Positions 57,431-64,000 of a stretch of DNA of 64,000 nt are shown here, one piece after another. This DNA comes from Undibacterium sp. YM2 (GTDB lineage: Bacteria; Pseudomonadota; Gammaproteobacteria; Burkholderiales; Burkholderiaceae_D). The notes below the pieces were generated by a model that saw only the letters and a list, made by a program, of their open reading frames with translations, made no database searches and was not told the DNA's origin. Where the stretch lies: positions 5,890,001 to 5,954,000 of the forward strand of contig NZ_AP018441.1 in the NCBI RefSeq assembly GCF_009937975.1, written 5' to 3'. Each line of letters begins with the position of its first letter. Within the stretch, counting starts at the first letter, position 1. The position numbers and the translations under genes were made by a program.

Positions 57431-58752
57431 ATGAAAGCTCAAGCCTTCTACAAATCCCTGTATTTTCAAGTCATCACCGCCATCATTCTGGGTGTGATGC
57501 TTGGCCATTTTTATCCTGAATCCGGCGCTGCCATGAAGCCTCTTGGTGACGGTTTCATCAAGCTCATCAAGATGATGATCGCACCGATTATTTTCTGTAC
57601 CGTGGTCGTTGGAATAGCGGGTATGGAAGACATGAAAAAAGTCGGCAAAACCGGTGGCATGGCACTGCTGTATTTTGAAGTTGTCAGTACCCTGGCACTG
57701 ATCATCGGCCTCATCATCGTCAATCTCGTGCAACCTGGTGCTGGCATGCATATCGATGTGCATACGCTCGACACCAAGGGCATCGCTGCCTTTGCTGGTC
57801 CCGGCAAAATGCAGACCACGACAGAATTTTTGATGGCCATCATCCCTACTACGTTCACCGATGCGTTTGCCAAGGGTGAGATATTGCAGGTATTGCTGAT
57901 CTCCATCTTCTTTGGCTTTGCCCTGCATCGTTTTGGTGGTCGTGGCACGCTGGTATTTGACCTGGTCGAAAAATTCTCCCACGTGCTGTTTGTCATCGTT
58001 GGCTACATCATGAAAGTAGCTCCTATCGGTGCCTTTGGCGCGATGGCTTTCACGATAGGTAAATATGGTGTCGGCTCGCTGGTGCAACTCGGCTTCCTGA
58101 TGGCGACTTTCTACGCAACCTGCCTGATCTTCATCTTCGGAGTACTTGGTGCTATCGCTAAAGTACATGGCTTCAGCATCTGGAAATTCGTCAAATACAT
58201 CAAGGAAGAATTACTCATCGTACTCGGCACATCGTCTTCAGAATCAGTGTTGCCACGCATGATGGCCAAACTGGAAAACCTGGGTGTGAAAAAATCCGTG
58301 GTTGGCCTGGTGATCCCTACTGGCTACTCTTTCAATCTGGATGGCACGTCGATCTACCTGACCATGGCTGCTGTTTTTATCGCCCAAGCCACAGATACAC
58401 CGATGACGCTGATGCAGCAAATCACTTTGCTGGCAGTCTTGTTGCTGACATCCAAAGGCGCAGCCGGTATCACAGGCAGTGGCTTCATCGTACTGGCAGC
58501 AACATTGTCTGCGGTTGGCGGCGTACCGGTTGCTGGCCTGGCGCTGATACTTGGTATAGACCGTTTCATGTCAGAAGCACGCGCATTGACGAATCTGATC
58601 GGTAACGGTGTTGCCACTGTCGTGGTTGCCAAATGGGGAACGATGTGGATACCGTCAAGATGCAAAGACGTTTGAATAATGAAACCGTGGAAGAGGCAGA
58701 AGACCCGGAACTCTTGATGGATACGGCATCCATGCATACAGCAGTGCGCTAA
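57431..58752 (+). pseudogene. dctA: C4-dicarboxylate:cation symporter with 3' frameshift
   Basis: Inner-membrane transporter that imports succinate, fumarate and malate with protons or sodium. AAGGA precedes ATG at 57431. All membrane segments and signatures ([37 protein letters not shown]) are complete in one frame up to ATVVVAKW, then the reading frame turns into [10 protein letters not shown] and stops at 58675. One base missing in the GGGG run at 58635-58638 would restore the normal DctA tail ([16 protein letters not shown], stopping at 58752). So about 37 residues of tail differ or are lost. This may be a sequencing error in the G-run or a real change; the tail is cytoplasmic and often dispensable, so the product could still work. 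Confidence 0.8.
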
Positions 58753-58772
58753 GCTTAATGCAGATTGCAGGC

Positions 58773-58801
58773 AAAAAAAGCGGACCTTGCGTCCGCTTTT
58801 T
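58773..58801. terminator. Bidirectional intrinsic terminator
   Basis: AGCGGAC pairs with GTCCGCT around CTTGC, with runs of A and T on either side. It ends dctA and, on the other strand, the convergent MFS gene. Confidence 0.85.
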
Positions 58802-58816
58802 GCATTCCGGCTGCAA

Positions 58817-60043
58817 CTATTTTTTCAGATGCCGCAGTGCCAGGGTCAGTGCCATCAACTGTATGGTCGCCGCCAAAAAGAAAGGTGCACCCAGCAAGAT
58901 ACTGCCTTTAGGGAAATGACTGACTTGCCCAACGATGGATGTACCTATCAGCGTGGCAAACACGCTCATGATACTGGCCAGCGCTGTCAGCGAACCCATG
59001 GCCAGGCCTTGCGAACGTGCATCGACGGCACGCGAGAAAAAACCTTGCAAGGCAGGCCCGGCAGCAAAGGCCAGCACATTGCACAGGATCAGCACATACA
59101 TCATCCAACCCTGGTTCGCCAGGCCATAACAGGTCAGTGCTAGCGTCGATGAGGCGAGGCCAATCAGGACTGCATTGGCATCGCCAACACGTTTGATATA
59201 AGACCCCAAGAAAACGCCCTGCATGAGTACGCTGGAAACACCAACCATGAATAGTGAAAAACCATTTTGCATGGGCGTCCAGCCAAAGCGCAATTCTGTC
59301 GATAAAACCCAGGTGGTTTGCAGCGTAAATTGAGCAAACATGGTCAATGCATATACCCACACCAACGCGCCGACGCCACGCAAATGCGCAAGCCCACGCA
59401 AACCGGCAAAGGGATTGGCGGAAGAAATATGAAAGTCCTTGCGGTGATCCGCAGGCAGGGATTCTGGCAGTGAAAAATAACCATACACCACGTTGCCCAG
59501 CGACACCGCTGCTGCCAGATAAAACGGATAGTGGATATGCGCCTCACCCAGCAAGCCACCAATGACGGGACCACAGATAAAACCCAGGCCAAACATGGCG
59601 CCTATCTTGCCCAGCGCCTTGGCACGGTTTTCCGGGCTGGAGACATCCGCGATATAGGCATTTGCCACGGATAAATTACCTGCGGTAACGCCACCGATAG
59701 CACGCACCAGCAGCATCCAGTAAATAGTCGTGACCTGGGTCAGCAAGAGGAAATTCAGGCCCAGGCCAAATACACATATCAACAAGACCGGGCGGCGGCC
59801 ATAACGGTCACTGAGTGCGCCTATCATCGGTGCAAAGATGAATTGCATGACACCATAAATGGCGACTATCGCACCATACCAGTAAGCCTGGCTGTCTGCC
59901 TGCAAGGTATAACTCGCCACCAGCCGTGGCAAGACCGGGATGATGAGACCTATGCCAAGGATGTCGAGGAATACCGTGATCAATACAAAACGTACATTGG
60001 TCGGCAGCGGCTTGGGAGCATCTGCCTGTTCAGAACTTGTCAT
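58817..60043 (-). CDS. MFS drug exporter, TetA-like (TCR) family
   Basis: A 408-residue inner-membrane protein of the major facilitator superfamily with 12 hydrophobic segments. FLDILGIGLIIPVLPRL in helix 1 and GALSDRYGRRPVLL (MFS motif A) between helices 2 and 3 place it in the TCR/TetA-like drug:proton antiporter group. AAAAGGA eight bases before ATG at 60043 fixes this start over a nearby ATG at 60052. Proteins of this group export varied drugs; tetracycline itself is not implied. Divergent from the CNNM-CBS gene. Confidence 0.9.
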   Translation of the reverse strand: MTSSEQADAPKPLPTNVRFVLITVFLDILGIGLIIPVLPRLVASYTLQADSQAYWYGAIVAIYGVMQFIFAPMIGALSDRYGRRPVLLICVFGLGLNFLLLTQVTTIYWMLLVRAIGGVTAGNLSVANAYIADVSSPENRAKALGKIGAMFGLGFICGPVIGGLLGEAHIHYPFYLAAAVSLGNVVYGYFSLPESLPADHRKDFHISSANPFAGLRGLAHLRGVGALVWVYALTMFAQFTLQTTWVLSTELRFGWTPMQNGFSLFMVGVSSVLMQGVFLGSYIKRVGDANAVLIGLASSTLALTCYGLANQGWMMYVLILCNVLAFAAGPALQGFFSRAVDARSQGLAMGSLTALASIMSVFATLIGTSIVGQVSHFPKGSILLGAPFFLAATIQLMALTLALRHLKK

Positions 60044-60121
60044 ACCAGACATCCTTTTAGCGGAATCTTCAAAGCCTAATAGTATATGATTACTACTAAG
60101 TACATTCGCATAGAGGGCAAT

Positions 60122-61438
60122 ATGGCTTTGTTTGATCACTTTCTCATCATTGCCTTGCTGGTCGCCATCAGCGCATTTTTTTCCATGTCAGAGATTTCGC
60201 TGGCGGCTGCGCGCAAGGTCAAATTGCAGATACTGCATGCCGAGGGCGAGCAGCGTGCAGGCAAGGTACTGGCCTTGCAGCAAGAGCCTGGGCATTTTTT
60301 CACGGTGGTACAAATCGCCCTGAATGCGGTGGCCATACTTGGCGGTATACTCGGTGAACAGGCTTTGACGCCGTATATCCAGAAAGCCCTGGTCGCTGTG
60401 TTTGGCCTGGTGAGCTGGATAGAAACTGTCAGCTTCGTGACATCCTTTTTATTCGTGACCTCGATCTTCATTTTGTTTGCTGACCTGCTGCCGAAGAAGA
60501 TCGCCATGATTTCGCCAGAGACCGTGGCCATGCTGGTGGTCAGCCCCATACTCTTGTGCGTGCGCCTGTTCAAACCCCTGGTCTGGGTCTTCAATGGACT
60601 GGCCAACCTGTTCCTGCGGCTGTTCAATTTGCCAACGACACGCAATGAACAAATCACTTCAGATGAAATTTATGCGATGTTTGATGCCGGGGCTGAAGCC
60701 GGGGTAGTGCTGGAAAGCGAGCATCACATGATAGGTAATGTGTTCGAGCTGGAAAGCCGCACCGTGCCATCGGCGATGTCGCAGCGCGACAGCATCGTCT
60801 ACTTCACCCTGCAGGACAGCGATGTGGTGATACGCCAGAAAATCGCCGAGCACCCACATACCAAGTTCCTGGTCTGTGATGGCAATATCGACAATGTGGT
60901 CGGCTATGTAGAATCCAAGGATATCTTGAAACGGGTGCTGACCAACCAGGCTTTCACCAAGGTGCAGGAGTTATCAATACGCACAGCTCTTGCCGTGCCT
61001 GATTCGCTGACCCTGTCTGAAATGCTGGAACAATTCAAGGGCACGCGCGAAGACTTTGCCGTGATCTTCAATGAATATGCGCTGGTGGTGGGTGTCATCA
61101 CCCTCAATGATGTGCTAAGTACCCTGATGGGCAACCTCGTTCATCCTTTCCTCGAAGACCAGATCGTCCAGCGTGACGCCAATTCCTGGCTCATTGACGG
61201 TGCGACAACAATCGAGGATGTCTGTCGTGCGCTCGACATCGATAGCTTGCCTGAGCAGGGAAGCTATGAGACCATTGCCGGTTTCATGATGACGATGCTG
61301 AAAAGGATACCCAAGCGCACTGATTTTGTCATGCTGGGGACTTACAAGTTCGAAGTCGTCGATATTGACCACTACCGCATAGATCAATTGCTGGTCGTCA
61401 GACTCGATGATGCGGCCGATACCAGCAAATCACCATAA
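60122..61438 (+). CDS. CNNM/CBS-domain membrane protein (CorC/HlyC family)
   Basis: A 438-residue inner-membrane protein: N-terminal CNNM (DUF21) membrane domain with about four hydrophobic segments (about 1-190, SAFFSMSEISLAAARKVKL), a pair of CBS domains (about 205-330, MSQRDSIVYF and VVGVITLNDVL) that bind adenine nucleotides, and a C-terminal CorC_HlyC domain (about 345-430, DGATTIEDVCRAL). This layout is found in magnesium/cobalt efflux proteins; the old name hemolysin is misleading. It begins 78 bases from the divergent MFS gene and precedes yegD by 114 bases. Confidence 0.9.
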   Translation: MALFDHFLIIALLVAISAFFSMSEISLAAARKVKLQILHAEGEQRAGKVLALQQEPGHFFTVVQIALNAVAILGGILGEQALTPYIQKALVAVFGLVSWIETVSFVTSFLFVTSIFILFADLLPKKIAMISPETVAMLVVSPILLCVRLFKPLVWVFNGLANLFLRLFNLPTTRNEQITSDEIYAMFDAGAEAGVVLESEHHMIGNVFELESRTVPSAMSQRDSIVYFTLQDSDVVIRQKIAEHPHTKFLVCDGNIDNVVGYVESKDILKRVLTNQAFTKVQELSIRTALAVPDSLTLSEMLEQFKGTREDFAVIFNEYALVVGVITLNDVLSTLMGNLVHPFLEDQIVQRDANSWLIDGATTIEDVCRALDIDSLPEQGSYETIAGFMMTMLKRIPKRTDFVMLGTYKFEVVDIDHYRIDQLLVVRLDDAADTSKSP

Positions 61439-61552
61439 TTATTACTGTTTTGCTATCTGGTTTCTTCAGCATCAGGCCTTAACCCATTTTTTATCATCGT
61501 CAACAGCAGCTCACCGAATGCTGCTGGCTTACCCGTTTTTATCAGGATTTTC

Positions 61553-62827
61553 ATGTCGCACGCTTGTGGAGTAGATTTTGGCACCTCGAATTCAACCGTT
61601 GGCTGGCACAGGCCGGGCCAACCTGCGCTGCTGGCGCTGGAAGAGGACAAAGTCACGCTGCCATCGGTAGTATTTTTTGATGTCGAGGATGACCAGGTCA
61701 GTTATGGCCGGGCGGCACTCGGCAATTACCTGGCTGGCCATGAAGGCCGCCTGATGCGCTCGATGAAAAGCCTGCTGGGCACCAGCCTCATGGACGGCCA
61801 GACGGAGGTACAGGGCAAGGCCGTGTCTTTCCGTCACTTGCTGGCGCAATTTATCCGTGAACTCAAGGTACGTGCAGAAAAATCTGCAGGCACACAATTC
61901 ACCCAGGCTGTCATGGGGCGCCCTGTGCATTTTATCGATGATGACGGCAAGGCCGACAAACTGGCGCAAGACACCTTGGAAGAAATTGCCCGTGCTGCCG
62001 GTTACAAGGAAGTGCAATTCCAGTATGAACCGATTGCTGCCGCGTTTGATTATGAATCACGCATCAGCAAGGAAGAACTGGTACTGATTGCCGACATAGG
62101 TGGTGGTACCTCAGACTTTTCACTGGTGCGCCTGGCACCGGAACGTGCCCACAAAATAGACAGGAAAGACGATATCCTCGCCAATGGCGGCGTGCACATA
62201 GGTGGCACTGACTTTGACAAATACCTGAGCCTGAACCACGTCATGCCGCTGCTGGGCCTGGGTGGCCGCCTCGGCAGCCAGATCGAAGTGCCTTCGAGTT
62301 ATTATTTCAACCTGGCGACCTGGCACACGATTAACCTGACGTATACCCAAAAAGTCTGGCGTGAATTGCAAGAAGTTTACCGCGATATCAATACGCCGGA
62401 ATTGCGCCTGCGCTTTGAACGCCTGCTGAACCTGGTCGAAGAACGCGATGGTCACTGGCTGGCCATCAAGTCGGAAGAAGCCAAGATATTATTATCGGAT
62501 CAACAAGCGATAGATTTGCCACTAGAGCGTTTGCGCAGCAAACAAGCAAGCCCCGTCTGCCATCTGGCACTGGACCAGCAAGGTTTGCAGGCCTCGATTG
62601 CCCACCTGACCAGCAATATCGGCGACACCGTCAATACCGTACTGAACATGGCAAACCTGAAACCGGAACAGGTAGATACCGTGTTTTTCACCGGTGGCTC
62701 CAGCGGTGTACGCGGCTTACGCCAGCAAATTGCCAGCATCGTACCGAATGCTACGAAGGTCGAAGGTGATCTTTTTGGCAGCATAGGATCAGGCCTGGGC
62801 CTGGATGCCGCGCGCAGATTTGCATGA
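61553..62827 (+). CDS. yegD: Hsp70-like protein, YegD type
   Basis: A 424-residue member of the actin/Hsp70 ATPase fold with no substrate-binding domain. The phosphate-1 loop VDFGTSNSTVG (about 7-17), the phosphate-2 segment VLIADIGGGTSDFSLV (about 180-195), and the adenosine segment VFFTGGSSGVRGL (about 381-393) are all intact, so ATP binding is likely. The length fits YegD rather than DnaK. Its client is unknown. No DnaJ or GrpE gene is nearby. Start at 61553 gives the usual N-terminus. Confidence 0.88.
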   Translation: MSHACGVDFGTSNSTVGWHRPGQPALLALEEDKVTLPSVVFFDVEDDQVSYGRAALGNYLAGHEGRLMRSMKSLLGTSLMDGQTEVQGKAVSFRHLLAQFIRELKVRAEKSAGTQFTQAVMGRPVHFIDDDGKADKLAQDTLEEIARAAGYKEVQFQYEPIAAAFDYESRISKEELVLIADIGGGTSDFSLVRLAPERAHKIDRKDDILANGGVHIGGTDFDKYLSLNHVMPLLGLGGRLGSQIEVPSSYYFNLATWHTINLTYTQKVWRELQEVYRDINTPELRLRFERLLNLVEERDGHWLAIKSEEAKILLSDQQAIDLPLERLRSKQASPVCHLALDQQGLQASIAHLTSNIGDTVNTVLNMANLKPEQVDTVFFTGGSSGVRGLRQQIASIVPNATKVEGDLFGSIGSGLGLDAARRFA

Positions 62828-62972
62828 AAATTGCGCTTGCAAGCCTCATGTCAGTTTTGACTAATATATTTCACTTAAAGTCACAATGTCGGTGAGCCAC
62901 GGCCACGCCCGGCACCAAAACTTAAACTATACTTGTTGCATCAATTAGCAGGCTTTTCTACCCGGAGAAGGC

Positions 62973-64000
62973 ATGTCGAACGAACAAGACGATGATGATG
63001 AGCTGTTCCTGGTTGAGGACGCGGAAGAAGAAGCCGCGACTCAGCAAGCAGGGCGCAGCTGGAAAATCGCCATCGTCGATGATGATGAGGACGTACACCG
63101 CACCACCTGCTTTGCGCTGCAATATGTGCATATCCTGAACCGCCCCCTGGAATTTATCCACACTTACTCCAAGAGTGAAACCCGCAAGGTATTCGCCACT
63201 GAAAGCGATATCGCCGTGGTATTGCTGGACGTGGTCATGGAAACCGAGCATGCCGGGCTGGAGCTGGTCAGTTTCATCCGCGATGAACTGGGCTGGACCG
63301 ATACCCGCATCATCCTGCGTACCGGCCAACCCGGTTATGCGCCGGAAGAAGAAGCCATACGCGACTATGACATCAATGACTATAAAACCAAGAATGAGCT
63401 GACCCGCAAAAAGCTGCTGACATCTTTGACCGCAGCCGTACGCTCGTATGAGCAAATACGTACCATTGATGCCAGCAGGCGCGGCCTGCACCAGATCATC
63501 AGCTCCAGCGCAGCCTTCACTTTCGAGCATGGCATACAGTCTTTTGCCAGCGGCGTGATTACCCAGATCGCCGCCTTGTGTGGCGTACCGCCTGAAGGCT
63601 TGCTGTGTGCCCAGGGTGAGCTCAATGAGCTTGACGAAGAAATCCCTGAGACCTTCAACGTCATCGCTTCTGCCGGGCATTACAGCAACCTGATGAATTG
63701 CCCGATTGATGATATCCACAATGCCCGCGTGCGCGACGCCTTGCGGCATGTGTTGACAAACCGGGAGTCATTGTTCACCGATCACAGCATGACGCTGTAT
63801 TTTTCTGGCCGGGGTAACCGCCCTCTGGCGGCCTTTATCGACTTGCCGTTTTCACTGTCAGAAATCAACCAGCATTTGCTGGAAGTATTTTGTTCCAATC
63901 TAGGCGTTTGCCTTGATAACCTGAGCCTGGTCAACCAGCTCAAGAACCATGCTTACCGCGACCAGTTGCTGAAACTGCCCAACCGCCTGAAGTTCATAGA
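62973..64000 (+). CDS. DUF3369 response regulator entering a GGDEF domain (runs off the window)
   Basis: The first 342 codons of a longer gene. An acidic N-terminal tail (about 1-25) is followed by a receiver domain (about 30-150) with the acidic residues D36-D38 and the phospho-acceptor D86 in AVVLLDVVMET. Next comes a DUF3369 region (about 165-325), which resembles a GAF-like sensory fold. The last residues, DQLLKLPNRLKF (about 330-341), match the DxLTGLPNR start of a GGDEF domain, so the full protein probably makes or degrades cyclic-di-GMP. CCGGAGAAG precedes ATG at 62973. The opposite-strand frame covering the same bases is a shadow. Confidence 0.87.
   Translation, partial: MSNEQDDDDELFLVEDAEEEAATQQAGRSWKIAIVDDDEDVHRTTCFALQYVHILNRPLEFIHTYSKSETRKVFATESDIAVVLLDVVMETEHAGLELVSFIRDELGWTDTRIILRTGQPGYAPEEEAIRDYDINDYKTKNELTRKKLLTSLTAAVRSYEQIRTIDASRRGLHQIISSSAAFTFEHGIQSFASGVITQIAALCGVPPEGLLCAQGELNELDEEIPETFNVIASAGHYSNLMNCPIDDIHNARVRDALRHVLTNRESLFTDHSMTLYFSGRGNRPLAAFIDLPFSLSEINQHLLEVFCSNLGVCLDNLSLVNQLKNHAYRDQLLKLPNRLKFI

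Noticed and set aside
57239..58168. 309-residue minus-strand open frame
   Set aside because: Antisense to dctA, His/Asp-rich composition typical of shadows.
62958..63749. 263-residue open frame on the minus strand
   Set aside because: It lies opposite the DUF3369 response regulator gene, which has clear domain motifs and a ribosome-binding site; the minus frame has no recognisable pattern.

Overview
This window looks like chromosome from a betaproteobacterium, most likely Burkholderiales, family Oxalobacteraceae; an Undibacterium-like genome is my best guess from base composition, codon use and gene order, and the 16S gene here would settle it. Nothing points to a plasmid. Phage or mobile traces are limited to one CII-like gene and a few short repeats.

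Layout. Bases 1-3000 hold the 5' end of argS, a small membrane protein, rdgC and a membrane-embedded zinc-ribbon protein. Bases 2900-9320 hold, on the minus strand, a complete rRNA operon (two tandem promoters, boxA leader, 16S, tRNA-Ile, tRNA-Ala, 23S, 5S, terminator), followed by a separately promoted tRNA-Val/tRNA-Asp pair. Bases 9.8-20.9 kb are housekeeping: a CDF metal exporter, a MITE-like palindrome, a DUF1631 protein, then the minus-strand series LysM protein-dprA-smg-topB, divergent from def-fmt.

Bases 21-33 kb carry a lipoprotein pair (the second FlgO-like), an NhaR-type regulator, yccA-terC, a DUF4214 protein with two large internal repeats, an orphan NarL-type regulator and cobalamin-dependent metH with a terminator-like hairpin in its leader. 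Bases 33-45.5 kb carry a large TonB-dependent receptor divergent from a LysR regulator, a ZntB-like transporter, a nitroreductase, a DUF4440 protein, an overlapping HD-GYP and PAS-GGDEF-EAL pair (cyclic-di-GMP turnover), a Sel1-repeat protein and an unusual tandem methylglyoxal-synthase-fold protein.

Bases 45.5-55.6 kb are the most accessory-looking part: a PspA/YjfJ-YjfK-type envelope operon, a CII-like regulator, a DUF2314-ankyrin fusion, a two-gene chromate transporter, a DUF1800-DUF1501 secreted pair, a TonB-like proline-rich protein and a DUF2917 protein. Bases 55.8-64 kb carry a MocR-type regulator, dctA (frameshifted near its 3' end, with a palindrome over its promoter), an MFS exporter, a CNNM/CBS membrane protein, a YegD-type Hsp70 and the start of a DUF3369 response regulator that enters a GGDEF domain at the window edge.

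I found no CRISPR array, no complete insertion sequence and no clear defence island. The observations most worth checking are the tandem methylglyoxal-synthase-fold protein, the dctA frameshift and promoter palindrome, the metH leader hairpin, the MITE-like element, the duplicated module in the DUF4214 protein and the PspA-type operon with its Ser/Gln/Asn-rich membrane protein.
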